Source: Poronia punctata (taxonomy: Eukaryota; Ascomycota; Sordariomycetes; Xylariales; Xylariaceae). Taken from it: a stretch of DNA of 64,000 nucleotides. Positions within the stretch are counted from its first letter, which is position 1; every line of letters starts with the position of its first letter. Of this stretch, positions 33,428-44,792 are shown one piece after another. The stretch covers positions 207,997 through 271,996 of the forward strand of contig MU401475.1 in assembly GCA_022579005.1 (NCBI GenBank). Reading direction: 5' to 3'. Position numbers and translations under genes: made by a program. The notes under the pieces are model-generated. The model searched no databases, was not told the origin of the DNA, and saw only the letters and a program-made list of their open reading frames with translations.

Positions 33428-35086
33428 TCAATCAAACTCCTTGCCCAAGATCATGCCTTCGCCCTCCGCTTTTAGCTCGGCGAGGGTTTGGCCGATGCCG
33501 TGGATCTTGTTCCGTACGGCTTCCTCCCGCTCTGCGATTTCGTTTTCAAAAGCGTCCACCATGGCTCGCTTGCTACTGCGCACCTCTTTGAACTGGCCCA
33601 TGAGTTCTGTGAATCTCGAAAGAAACCAGTCCCCGGACGCTTCCCAATCTTTGATCGGCATCTTGGTAAAGAATTCTGCCTGGCTTGCTTCGTCTTGGTG
33701 GAAGAAGTGGTCCAATTTTTCTGGCAGGGTACCTCGATGGGCGTCAACCACAAACCTAGCTTCGGCTTGGGCCGGATCGTAATCGAATGCTTCCTGCTTC
33801 AAGGCGGCATAATCCATGGATGCAAGTGTTCCATCATCATAATCCAGTTCGTACGAACGCTTCTTCGTAGCTGCACGTCTCGTCTCGGATGGCTTAGGCA
33901 TAGCGCTCTCGCGTAGACTTGTATTGTTCGCCAATGTCTTAGCAAATAGTTGTCGATTGACTTGCGTTTTCGGTTTTGGAACGGGTTGGGGCGACGGCTC
34001 TCTGCCAACACTCTCTTCTTCTGCCTCGTCCGGGTGACTGACCATAGGCGTGTCGGTGTCGGCAAAAATGGTAGATCTGCGTCCTGGTTGGTCCGGGACT
34101 ACTAATCTGGGAAGGCGTTCTGGTTGTGTCTGTGTGATTATTGGCCGTGTCTGAGTCGCTTCCTCTGGGTCGGGATGACTTGGTTTCAGATATGGTTTGA
34201 GTCTTTGAGGTACAAGAGGCGGCGGCATCACAGAGGCGTCACCGTCTAGGAAACTGACTCGCTCTAAATACGACTCTCGCTTGGGTTGTCTAAGCGCCAT
34301 GGTCTTTGGATGTTGCAGCCTTTTGGACGGCGACTTTTCCGGCGAAGTAGTGGACGAGCTTCCATCCGGATATGGGCCATGCTCGTTATCAGATGCCACC
34401 TCCTTCGAAGTACCTCGTTGGCTCCTAGCCTCAGGTGTTGAGGCGCTTCTGGTGAGATTGTTGCCGTCTAGGTGTCGAGCATCCCTTCCGTTTCCCACCA
34501 CGTTTATTAAGCCATTATGACCGATCAAGAAGGCCATATCCTGTCCCGCTCGTTCAGATTGTTTTGGGGCCGGGCGGTGACGGGAAGCGGCATGTTGCTG
34601 ATACGTAGAAGCTGGAAGTGTCTGGGCTGGCGGAGGGCGATAAGCCACGGGTGGGTTAGAATCGTTATTACTGGTAGTGTCACTAAACGCGGAGCCTTCT
34701 ATCGTCGATGCGTCCCAGAACGGTGGCGGCCGCTTAGGGTGCTGCAAGGGTTCAGACGATATTGCTCGGTGGGTGGTGTTGCGGGGAAGGTTCACAGACG
34801 CATCCCGCGAGTGGGCGGAACGTGAGGATACGCCGATACGTGTAGCGGCCGACGCACGCTTCGCGTTCGCATTAACTATTGGGGAGCGCGAACGACTGGG
34901 CGATGCATTCTGTGCCGCCTGGATTTGGGATTGAGCTTTTGGTTGAGGAATCGTTACGTGGCGCGTCTGGCTCTGGGTATGGGGTTGGCTTGGGGGGTTG
35001 TAGGTTGATGCGGGAGCCGAGGCAGCAACACCGGGCTGACTGTGACCAAGCCCGGGGGCATTGACCACCCAGTCTTGCATTCTCAT
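33428..35086 (-). CDS. Ecm11-domain protein (meiosis/synaptonemal complex type)
   Basis: Single exon of 552 aa. The first 380 or so residues are Ser/Pro/Gln-rich and disordered. The C-terminal ~140 residues form the ECM11 domain: YDDGTLASMDYAALKQEAFD, RGTLPEKLDHFFHQDE, FFTKMPIKDWEASGDWFLSR, then a long helix (EREEAVRNKIHGIGQTLAEL) likely to be a coiled coil. In budding yeast Ecm11 is a SUMO-modified component of the central region of the synaptonemal complex and promotes crossing-over. Filamentous fungi carry this domain widely; whether they all use it in meiosis is not settled. The MRMQDWV start fits the family. Confidence 0.85.
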   Translation of the reverse strand: MRMQDWVVNAPGLGHSQPGVAASAPASTYNPPSQPHTQSQTRHVTIPQPKAQSQIQAAQNASPSRSRSPIVNANAKRASAATRIGVSSRSAHSRDASVNLPRNTTHRAISSEPLQHPKRPPPFWDASTIEGSAFSDTTSNNDSNPPVAYRPPPAQTLPASTYQQHAASRHRPAPKQSERAGQDMAFLIGHNGLINVVGNGRDARHLDGNNLTRSASTPEARSQRGTSKEVASDNEHGPYPDGSSSTTSPEKSPSKRLQHPKTMALRQPKRESYLERVSFLDGDASVMPPPLVPQRLKPYLKPSHPDPEEATQTRPIITQTQPERLPRLVVPDQPGRRSTIFADTDTPMVSHPDEAEEESVGREPSPQPVPKPKTQVNRQLFAKTLANNTSLRESAMPKPSETRRAATKKRSYELDYDDGTLASMDYAALKQEAFDYDPAQAEARFVVDAHRGTLPEKLDHFFHQDEASQAEFFTKMPIKDWEASGDWFLSRFTELMGQFKEVRSSKRAMVDAFENEIAEREEAVRNKIHGIGQTLAELKAEGEGMILGKEFD

Positions 35087-36337
35087 CCTCTACAGCTTAA
35101 AGAAGGCTGCAGTAGCCGGCAGCATATAGATACCGGTCCGACGGGCTCCAGCCTCCAAGCAAGATACAGCCAGATATGATGACAAGTTATTGTTTACTTG
35201 TGTGGTTTGGGGTGGTAGGGTCCCGGCTACGCGGTCATATGGATCCGGTCTCGAGAGGGCGTGTATACAGGTTCGCGGATAACATTGCCCAAGTGCGCGA
35301 TGTGTACGAGTCTTTGAATATGCTAACCTATAGGTGTGGATGATGTGGACGATGGACAAAGGTCGATTCGAATCGGGTGGACGAGAGGCAAAGCCGAATA
35401 TGTATTGTTTATTATGTTGTTATTCTGCCATCCTGCCCAATTCGATGGCGAAGTCAGGTCATGGCATTAAAGGGTAGACCCCTTAGAAAGTTTGTGGAAG
35501 CACGATGCCGCCGGAGGTCCAACGCAGCCGAATATGGATGGCTCGAATGGAGGGGGTTGATCGATTCAGAAGCCTCGCTCGCCTCTTTGTTGCTGCATAA
35601 TGTTCTCTACGCTTGTCTCATCGTTGTGTAATAATGGAATGTGCAGTAGCGCGGTGGTTGCTTCCCCAGACAGGGGAAGCTGAGACGGGCAGTTTCCATT
35701 GGCTGGCGGAATTCTGTGGAACATTGTCAGCGGAGCCACCAGTTCTACCGTCCCCTATAACCCCCTATGAGCCAGCACAATCCGATGGCGCTTTGGCCTG
35801 TTTGGTGGGGTGCTCGGTACATCTCGTTGTTTTCCGAATTGCTGCTTTTATAGGTTCAATTTGATGTATTAAGCAACCTCCGCCATGACGCTCCAGGCCC
35901 TCGGTCGAATCGTGTCAAACGATAGCCTCGACTTTTCCATGTCTGGCCTATTGGTTTACATACCGTCATGTCCGATGAGTTGTCCTGCATATATCTTTCA
36001 ATCCGTCCATGTCGAGCCATTAACGTCGTACTTTTCCCACCTGGCTAGCTCTCTTACCCACATGCGATCTCTCGTTCGACCTTTTATTCGCGACTACAAT
36101 CGTTGGGCAGCATGCCGTGCGGGCAAAGTGCAGATGAACTTGAGATGGAATCATTCGTGTGTTCTTTTCATATAAATCGTCACCAGCGCCAGACAGGCTC
36201 GTGAGATAGGCTGGCATTCTTGGTCCAGCTTCCACTGCGTTCCACATATATCAGGCCCAATCAATCAAGCGTGAGGCTTTCACCAGCTTCCCTCAATAGA
36301 CGGAGATGTCTGTTCTCCGTATGTTCGTTGAGCCCAG
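35087..36337. other. Intergenic region
   Basis: About 1.25 kb upstream of the Ecm11 gene and downstream of the GNAT gene, both on the minus strand, so it contains the Ecm11 promoter at its left side. No other exon recognised. Confidence 0.45.
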
Positions 36338-37332
36338 TCATGAGCAGCCACCATCGTGACTTGTCCTCCCGCCGATCCTCTTTTTCATATATGATACATT
36401 TAACTGGATGCTGGCTCCATCTGCCGTTTGGTAAGTGTATCCAGGGCCCTGCTTATACGTCTGGTATCCCTGGCGAGCGTACCATTCCTCCTTGGACGTC
36501 TATTTCGGAATGCATCTAGTCTTAGTGTCGACCCTTGGATATAACGGATGCAAAGCTTCGTCTGACTTACCACCGGCACGATGTCACCCCTTTTTACATC
36601 ATCAAGTGCTCCGTCGGCCGTCTTCTCTTGGGTGTCTTTTGCTCGCGTGTCCAACGCCATCCACATTTTGCCTTCTCTCGCCGCTATAGCTTCGACGTGA
36701 GCCATGGCCGCGACACCATACCCACCTCCTTGTAGAGCACTTGATATGAAAAGTTGATGGACCCAGATAGTGTCGGGCGGGAGCCCTGATTTCGCGTCTT
36801 CCTCGGCGGTATGTATCTCAAGTGCGACGTGACCGATGGGTATGAAATATCTGCCGGTCGCTTCCCTATTTCGCCTTTCGGTTCTATCTTGCCTTTCTAC
36901 AAACCAGACATGCGTTGCTGTGTCTCGAAGGTGGCCTTTTCCCTATGCAGTCTAAGCCGGACATTCACCAACGTGGCCAGGGGGTAATCAAACATTAGGG
37001 TGTGTTGCAAAATGTTGTTCCAGCAACTTATCCCGGTTCGGAATCTCATCTGATAATACCTGACGAGCGCTTGTTAGATGTTACACGAGTGCGAGAATGC
37101 TCGAGGCCAAGGTACAATCCAGTGAAAGAGTTTCTCTCCCCTCCTTGCCAACTCTGCCCATTGGAAAACCTCGTCTGCCCTCCATCCGCAGGCTACACGT
37201 TGTTCGTGCATGCGTTGTACGTGTTCCTGGCTTGCGGGGTCCCAAGGTATGATCTGCTTAAATATGAGCTATCCAGCTGTTGTTCACGGCAGTTTGGTTG
37301 CAATTTAAGACGTGCCTCGATTTTCCATGCAT
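36338..37332 (-). CDS. GNAT-family N-acetyltransferase (spliced)
   Basis: No single open frame covers this gene, but exons 37116-37253, 36994-37059, 36571-36942 and 36338-36499 join in frame: WRADEVFQWAELARRGEK, VLSDEIPNRDKLLEQHF, then GKGHLRDTATHVW, YFIPIGHVALEIHTAEEDAK, IWVHQLFISSALQGGGYG, VAAMAHVEAIAAREG, and finally EEWYARQGYQTYKQGPGYTY. This is the order of a fungal GNAT domain, with the acetyl-CoA loop at QGGGYG. GNAT enzymes move an acetyl group from acetyl-CoA to an amine; the acceptor is unknown. All introns are 51-71 nt with GT-AG ends. The N-terminal exon is uncertain: 37312-37332 (seven codons) keeps the frame and gives 252 aa, but an overlapping frame from 37345 (MASNHAWKIEARL) also looks protein-like and would need a different splice. 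Confidence 0.75.
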
Positions 37333-37401
37333 GGTTGGACGCCATTGTTGGCTGCTACCTCGACAGGGGCCTGCTTCTTCAGGAGGTAAATTGTTGCTAG
37401 G

Positions 37402-37450
37402 CTTCCTGGGCTTCCTGGGCTTCCTGGGCTTCCTGGGCTTCCTGGGCTTC
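37402..37450. repeat. 9-bp minisatellite CTTCCTGGG, about 5.4 copies
   Basis: Five perfect tandem copies of the nonamer and a partial sixth, immediately upstream of the GNAT gene. A multiple of three, it stays open in one frame on each strand but ends in a stop and is not part of a recognised exon. Confidence 0.95.
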
Positions 37451-37941
37451 TGCGTATCGCTCTGTGGTTAACATAGTTTTGATCTGATGTTTTAGCAAAT
37501 TGGAATTTCTTATCCTACAGTCTGAACTTTCCCGTTCCGATCTTCGGCCTGCTGACTGCCTCTGGCCAGTTATTTTGGTTGGTTGTTCAATATTGGTCCG
37601 GGTTGCACGGCAACAATTCCGCATTCCCTTACATTGAGCGGCTGTTCCCGGCATAGGCTGGGCTCGATCATCAAAACGACGACTTACCTGCATGAAGGTT
37701 TCCCTATTAATAGATAGGGCTTGATTTCTGACGATGTGCAACGCTATGTGTCTATACCCGAAGAATGAAATATGGTTACGCTGATATTTTCACTCTGGCC
37801 ACGAAGAGATGGCGATACTACTCAGTACACGCCTCGCACGGCAGTGATGTATCCTGAAATCGGGGTTTTCCTTTGGGTTTGAATGTTTCGTTATTGGCAT
37901 TACTTTGTGCAACATGTTTATAGTTATCGCCCACAAGTTTC
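37451..37941. other. Intergenic region
   Basis: About 490 bases between the minisatellite and the 3' end of the MFS gene. Probably holds the GNAT promoter; nothing else recognised. Confidence 0.4.
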
Positions 37942-40020
37942 TTATATCCGCTCCTTCTCCTTCTGCGAGTCTGTACTCTGTACAACGTCAGTCGGTGATT
38001 TCGATCCGCCGAGATTGCCCTCTGTCTCTCGGGTGTCGACTTTCACCGCATTGCCCTGCGTCCCAATTTTGATAAAGGGGGTAACGAGCAAGCCCGCCGC
38101 AGCGAATGCGATAGTTGTCTGGAACGTTCTTGTATATTTGAGCATAGGATCGTCCATACTTGCTGCTGTGGCTTCGACCGAGCTAAATACCGCCGTCGAT
38201 ATGCCTAGGATGGCTGTGTTCGATAATCGAACGAACACATTGAAGATACCACCTGCCAAGGACTGCTGGTGGCTCGGAAGCGATTGCAGCACATACATCT
38301 AAAGATACGCCAAGTACTTATTAACAATGGGTCTTCTTGCAGCGTTCTAGGTAGGATGCAAACCCCGAAGGCGCGGGAGGGGAGAGGTAGGAGCGACTCA
38401 CGTTGGCAACATTAAATTGTAGGTCTGCACCTGCGACATTCAGCACCAAGGCTGGAAATATAAAAGCCCAGTAATTGCTATCCGCCCGCATAAAAGAGAA
38501 CAAAAGTGCTGCTCCAAGGTAACTCGCGGCGCCGCAAACCATAATCAACGTGTTATTCACACGATGCAGTATTCGCCCCGCGAGAATATTCCACAACAGA
38601 CCCGCAATGGCCATTGGAAGAAGTCGTACGGCAACGTCCAGAGTACGCAAGTTTTGCATTTGCTGCATGAAATACGCGATCCAGAAGCTCGTCCCTTGAA
38701 AACTCATGTTGCCGAGGACCACGGCGATAATAATCTACACGCAATATCAGTAGGAGTACTACAAGTAATCGACCTGACAGGCCGTCTCCTTACCAAACTG
38801 AAATTGCGGTCTTTCCAGATATGCGGAGGCATCAAAGGCGTAGGGAAAACCCTCTCCCAGAAGACGAAGATGACCAGAAGCGCTATTCCAACGACAAGCA
38901 AGGCGATCACCTGACCCTGTGACCAGCCATCTTGAGGCCCGAGCCTGCGCACTTGTCAACACATACGACTATGTACAAGTAGATAGGGATCGAACAAAAC
39001 TCACGTTAAGCCAGCAGTAAACATTCCGGTACCGAGGACGGTAAGGATAGTCCCAACATAATCAAACTGTTTCAAAGCGCCGAGCCGCTCTCTTAACGGG
39101 GCGCGATCAAACGTCTCAACGTTGGGTACAGCCCAGAAGGCGAGAACAGTGAAGACTGCCCAAATGATGGCCATCAGGATAAACCCGGCGCGCCAGTTAA
39201 ACAGCTGCGTCGCGATGCCGCATAGAATAGTACCGAAGACGAAGCCCAGGGGGTTGCCGGCACTGAAGAAGGAGAAGGCGGTATTCTTGCGCTTCGACGG
39301 TGTTGAGTAGGCGGCGCCCAGGATACCAATTGCCGGCGGCACCACCATGGCGGCGGGGATGCCTAGCACGCCGCACACGATCAACATCCAGAACGGATTC
39401 TGCGCGAATGCCACGACGAGCGAGAAGAGGCTGAAGCTCGCCATTCCGGTGATGAACATGGCTTTGCGGCCGAGTAGGTCGGCCAATTGACCGAGTCCTA
39501 ATTGGAACGCTCCTGCCACAAGTCTAGGAAACCAGAAATTCAGTCAGATATTTCCCCCGACACCGGCGACAATGAGACCAGGAATGGCCTCGGGGAAGAG
39601 CGATGAGTTTACGCACGATGTTGAAGCGCTGATCCATGAGATCTGCCCCTGGGTCATGCCTAGATCCAGCGAGACGGGGACGGTGATAATCAGTGCAGTG
39701 CCGGTTAGAAAGGACGAAGAAGCCGTGGCCACAGTCGCCTGCGTTATGAAGGCCACCTCCTGTAACGTGTTCTTGAAGCAGTCTGGCCGTGCGCCGAAAC
39801 TCGTCGTGATCCGCTCTAGCGTAGACATGCCGGCCTCGGCGTCGTCGCCATCGTCAGTGGTGCCAAGGCCTTCCTCCTTCACCATAACCGCATTCTCTCC
39901 TTTCGAGATAGAGGTTGCCGAGCTCTGAGACGCAGTAATTGGCTCTTGGCCCGCCTGCTGCAACGACGACGACGACGACGACTCTGTGATATCGGTGGTT
40001 TTCTCCGAGGCGCTAGGCAT
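37942..40020 (-). CDS. MFS drug/H+ antiporter, DHA2-type (14 TM)
   Basis: Five exons, 39617-40020, 39005-39523, 38794-38944, 38402-38734 and 37942-38298, give 587 aa. A ~95-residue hydrophilic Ser/Glu-rich cytoplasmic N-terminus precedes hydrophobic segments whose number and spacing fit the 14-TM DHA2 group (relatives of the yeast aminotriazole-resistance transporter). The loop after the second helix has GQLADLLGRKAMF, the MFS signature, and GILGAAYSTPSKRKNTAFSF follows in the fourth/fifth helix region. It should export small molecules across the plasma membrane in exchange for protons. The substrate is unknown and no biosynthetic genes flank it. Each splice restores frame: TC|A, AC|G and three phase-0 or matching junctions. 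Confidence 0.9.
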
Positions 40021-41333
40021 CTTGTCGGCTCCAAGGGGAAGAACGATGGGGTAGAGTATATCTGATCTGTCCGTATTTTCCTACCGCAGCACCAGCTAAT
40101 GATCGGAAAGCAAAAAGCACAGCAACAGCATTCCGTCGGGGCTGTACGTCTATTTATTTATTTTCTTCCATGTAAGTAGGTTAGGTGGGATATACTCTTA
40201 TTAGGTGGGAGAAAACTCCAACATTTCCTGTAACTAAGCCAGACCTAACCTAAAGTATTCAATGCCCCTGCATTTGGTAGCCAATACTGGGGACCAGCCA
40301 GGTCTTCATCCCATATACATCCCACTACCACTGCCACCAAATCACTGACAAAGGACATCTCCCCAGATGCGACCAGATAATCATCTAACCTACAACAAAG
40401 TTCATATCGATATCCATTCCACTGCTCTGTTCATACAGGCAATTAATAATGTGACATAAGTACATTGGCCAGGAATTCGATACATAACCCTGCCTACTTT
40501 ACTCATATCTAGCGGCCGATGAAGCAATGTGGCTTGATCCGAGGCCGCGAATCGGTTCATCTTGCGTGCTTTTACCCTTGCAAACTAGAATATGTGTTTA
40601 TGTTTCTATGCATTTAGGTACACATAAACTACATGTAGGTAGTGTAGTGTCCTTTCACCATTTCTTGTAATGAGGCCCGGAGAGAGTCCCCATACCTCCC
40701 AATCCTTCATGTAACCTAGATACCTGATTAAGTAACCATCTATAATAGATCTTTGGCAAAAGCCTAGCGCTTACAAGTTTGAAGTATGCAAGAGATGGCG
40801 TATATGAGGTAGGTACCTTACCTAAGGTACCTACTCAAAGTTATAAATCCGTGTGGGAGGGATTTGTCAGCTCACATCAAGGCTTAATAAACGACTCTCT
40901 CTCACTCTAATCTTTGAACAGGTAGGTAGGGTAATTATGTATATTATGTGAAAAGGGACAGATAAACAACTAAATTAAACGAGTCGAACAGGTTGACTGA
41001 TTACCTTGTCTATGTGTTTCTAAAAGAAGAGGGGAAAAGATGATCAGAAATAAATTGAAATCATGTTATGTACCTACATCTTTGCTAACCTAGCATGTTT
41101 GATTCACTCTTGCCGTTGGTATAGATGCTTGAATATATACATACTTTTTTTAGCTTGCTTGATATTATCAATAAGACAGTTGCGAAACCTACTTTTCTTG
41201 TTCATTCAAAGGTTAAATAAATCACTTCGACAACAAATTCTGACGATAGGAACGCGTTTTGTATATATATAGATAAGATATATGTTTTTGCCCTTTCCCT
41301 GCTATATGCATAAAGCCGTACACCCTCTCTCTT
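40021..41333. other. Intergenic region
   Basis: About 1.3 kb between the start of the MFS gene and the 3' end of UTP21, so it contains the MFS promoter. TAGGTA/ACCTTAC palindromic strings near 40808-40838. No gene. Confidence 0.5.
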
Positions 41334-41854
41334 TTACGTCCTCGGACTCCTTATAAAACCGACAACACCACTACAATACCCTACAAGACTATCCAGCCTA
41401 CTACATTCGTTTGCCTGATGCTGTTTCCATTCCTTCAGCGCGGCCATGAGAACTTCGCTCTCGAGAATGATATCAAAGTGTAGCCGTAGGAAGACGGTCA
41501 TCCAGGCCTGGGTAAGTTCGTAGTCTCGTCTAGCCACGAGACGACTGGTCAGGGCTTTGATGAAATGTAATAGCTCATTTGACTCGTCGTCTGTTCCTGG
41601 CGAGAGGGATCGAAGTTCTAGATCCGCTGTGGCCGGCGCTAGGGATTTCAGATGGTCGATGAATTGGTTGTCTGTCGTTCATGATGATTATTAGCAACTC
41701 TTCATCAGTATGCATAGAGAAGGGGGGGGGGGGGGGGGGGGGGGGGTTTTGGAATGGGAGTAAGAGTTGGGTATGTATTAAAATTTACGATGGCAGCACC
41801 GGCCGGTACAAAACCCGTGAAGGCCTGTTGCTTTTTNNNNNNNNNNCCCCCCCG

Positions 41855-41903
<49 letters not shown>

Positions 41904-44792
41904 GTTTTGGAATGGGAGTAAGAGTTGGGTCTGTCTTACAATTTCCGCTGGCAGCACCGGCCTGTAGACTACCCGTGAAGGCCTGTTGCATTTTGTTTTG
42001 GTCGAACTTCATGATCCTGGATTCGTTCTTGTCCGCGTTGTCGGGTTTGGCCTCAAGCGCCATCTGGTCTAGCGACGGGGCGCCTGTGGTCGATGGCAAG
42101 AAAAAGGGCGCCTTTTCAGGTGCCTTGGGCAGCTCTTTCGGCTTATTCCTTTTCTTGATCAGGTCGAGGTGCAACAGCGTTTGCCACCTACTTCTCGGAA
42201 CCAAGCTGAGAGTCATCATATCGGCACTGAGCTGATCCAAGCTCGGCGCAGCCACTTGATCTTCGTCTTCAACCGATGCTTCGTCGTCAAAGGCTGCCTC
42301 TAGTAACCCTTGGCCGCCTTCCCCTGATGCTGTCGGTCCAGCAACCTGCTCGACAGAGCTTTCCGAGATCTGTCTTGTGGGCACGTGCGTGAACATTGTC
42401 TTGTTGGTCCAGATATTAACACCGAGTTGGCCTTCGGGCGCAGCAGCGAGATATTCGCCCGTGCTTGAGAAAGCCAAGGCTGTGCAGGGCGTCTCGAGTT
42501 TGATGGCGTCTATTAGATGGCTGGTAGGCAAATCCCAAACTCGTATTATAGAGTCTTGAGACGCCGCCACTATCCAGCGCCCGTCGTTGGAAAAGGTAAA
42601 GTCGTTGATGTTGCCCTGACAACCCCAGAACTCTCGAATCGTCTGCTTCGTCTCGACGTCCACTACCCGGATAGATCCATCGTCACATGAGAAGGCGATG
42701 AGATCGTTCGCCGCATGGTAGCGACAGCCGGTGATGGCTGTCATCGGGGCCCAGTTAATCTCGTGTAGTAGATTACCCGTGAGGAAGTCCCAGAACTTGA
42801 CCCTGCCGTCCAGCGAGCAGCTAATCACAACGTGATTCATCGAGTCGACCACGATGCCTGTAACGGCCTTGGTGTGCTTGCCTACGCCCGGGAGAAAGCC
42901 GGTTGATGCGCGTGCTTGGAGCTGCACGACGGTATCGGCCTGTCTAGCCTGCTGCATCCTGACCTGTCTCGCCTGTGCTGGGGTCAGCTTGGATGGGAAA
43001 CGCTGTCTGTGAAGGCCAGACTGTAGATTGAACATGTCAACCGAACCACCGACAGATCCTACGAGGGCAAAAGTTCCGCAAGAAGTCATCGTCACGGTTG
43101 AAGCGTTCGTTCCATCACCGGTCTGGAAGGCCCATCTGCCAGCACGTTTGCGCCCCCAAAACCAGGTGCGAACGAAGGGATCGTCCTTGTGAGCTGTCAC
43201 GACGCTCTCCCAACCAGTCATGCCACTGATCTCGGCATCCAGGGATTTCTTCGGGTCGCGCGACTTCTGCCACATAGGCTGCTTGCCCGGCATTGCGCCC
43301 ATGCCACCGTCTCGGTTTAGCGAGCAAGCTATGCAGGTGATCTCCGGCGCTTTCAGATCTTCGAGAGTCGTAGTCGGTCCATGGCTTAGGGTGCTAGCCA
43401 GGATGCCCGTCTTCTTGGCCTTCTTCCGTATATTTCCTTGGCTTAGCTCTGCGCTTTGCCCATCTCGCCGAAGACTCCATCCCCACAAGCTTCGGTCTTT
43501 TCCGCCACTTAGGAGCCACTTATTCCCTGCCTCGGATCCGTCAAAGTCGGACGGCAGGAACCGAAGTGAAGTGACTGGCGCCGCGTGACCACTCCGACTA
43601 TGGAGGATCCTCGGTACAGGGGAAAAGGGAGTCTCGTCGAAAATCCAGGTCTTGAGAGAATTGTCTCTGCCGCTGGTTACGATGACAGGCTGGCCTGCCA
43701 AGAACTCGATTTTGCTGACACCACCGCGCACCTTGGTGCCATCTTGTGAGGGGGGGTCATGAGCACTTCTTAGTACGCCCATAACTCTGCCACCATCGTT
43801 TAGGTCCCAAAATGTAATATCGCCGCTAGAATGTGTTGCAGTGGCCATCACGCCTGCCTTGCGCCCATCCAGTCCCGCGCCCATGCCGTCAGTCCGAAAA
43901 GCGATGTTTGTCACAGGGGCATCTGCCGTGCCGGCATTTAGTTGGATAAGCGTTTTGTCGGTGAGGATATTTCGGATGATCAGTGGCCCCTCGGAATATG
44001 AAATTGCCATGAGCGAGAGCGCAGGCGAAGGCTGCATACATGTGACGGCACCATGACTAGGCGATGGCGGGAGGATGGTGTATATGAGCTTCCCTGTCGA
44101 CACATTCCATATCTCGACCCAACCGTCGCGACGCCCGGCAAATATCTTGTTCAGATAGGTTGGCATAGTGCAAATGCCGCCGGTAAGCTCGTTATCGCCC
44201 TGTCGGTTGGCCATCGTATATAAAGTCGTGTAGTGTTCGCCGCTCGTTGATTTCCATACCTCTATCCGGGTGGTAGAACATGCGACTATCCAAGAACCAA
44301 ATGCTATTATTTGCTTTATAGGTTCTTTCAAATCTGACGGGAGTTCGAGATCACCGACTTTCTTCCCCCGTTGAAAGATCCAAATCCCCTGTTGGGATGC
44401 CCCGTTGCTTCTATCACCCCATGCCGCAATGACACTCTGCTTCCATGCGCAAGTGGCTGTGATGTCGAATGGTGTCTGTGGCCTCGTCATAAAAACGAGG
44501 TTAAGGCCGCGTTTCAAGTCATATGTCTGGAGAGAGCGGCCGGTCGAAGTAGTGACCTGGAACGTAGTCTTGCCAAGCGGGATCGAGGTGAAGGGCACAT
44601 CGGTCGGGGACACTAGGCCTACAGTCTACAAAGGATTCATTAGCGCAGGCCATCTTCTTACAAGTCGAGGGGAGAATTTACTCGATACGGCGCAAATATA
44701 CGCGACCGTTGCGCGGTTGACTTCTTCGCCTTTGCGATCGAGGCGACCTTCTGGCGCTTGACAACCGGGCCTTCGTGTTCGGAGTGAGGCAT
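41334..44792 (-). CDS. UTP21: U3 snoRNP (SSU processome) WD40 protein Utp21, gapped
   Basis: Exon 1 (44682-44792) starts MPHSEHEGPVVKRQK and splices to 44625; the large exon then runs uninterrupted to about 41905 where homopolymer and an N gap intervene. The 3' exon resumes at 41671 (NQFIDHLKSLAPATADLELR) and ends at 41334. The body has two WD40 propellers (IWNVSTGKLIYTILPPS; SGKDRSLWGWSLRR-type blades; DGRVKFWDFLTGNLLHEINW; SQDSIIRVWDLPTSHLIDAI), followed by the Utp21-specific C-terminal domain. Utp21/WDR36 is part of the UtpB complex needed for 18S rRNA processing in the nucleolus. The break is very likely within an intron whose donor is lost in the poly-C artefact; the acceptor CGACAG before 41671 is clear. 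The gene is probably intact in the genome. Confidence 0.9.
41722..41904. other. Assembly gap with duplicated flank in UTP21
   Basis: A poly-G run (41722-41746) is followed by a ~90-base segment ending at the N gap (41837-41846), then about 55 bases of C. The segment 41747-41836 repeats 41905-41994 imperfectly, mostly with A in place of C. It is best read as an erroneous second copy of one locus created by reads failing past a homopolymer. Confidence 0.8.

Noticed and set aside
37397..37741. Minus-strand frame ending in Glu-Ala-Gln repeats
   Set aside because: The repeat tail is simply the 9-bp minisatellite read in frame; the rest has no protein-like features.
41681..42235. 184-codon frame with poly-Gly/poly-Pro crossing the N gap
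   Set aside because: Made of homopolymer artefact and antisense UTP21 sequence.
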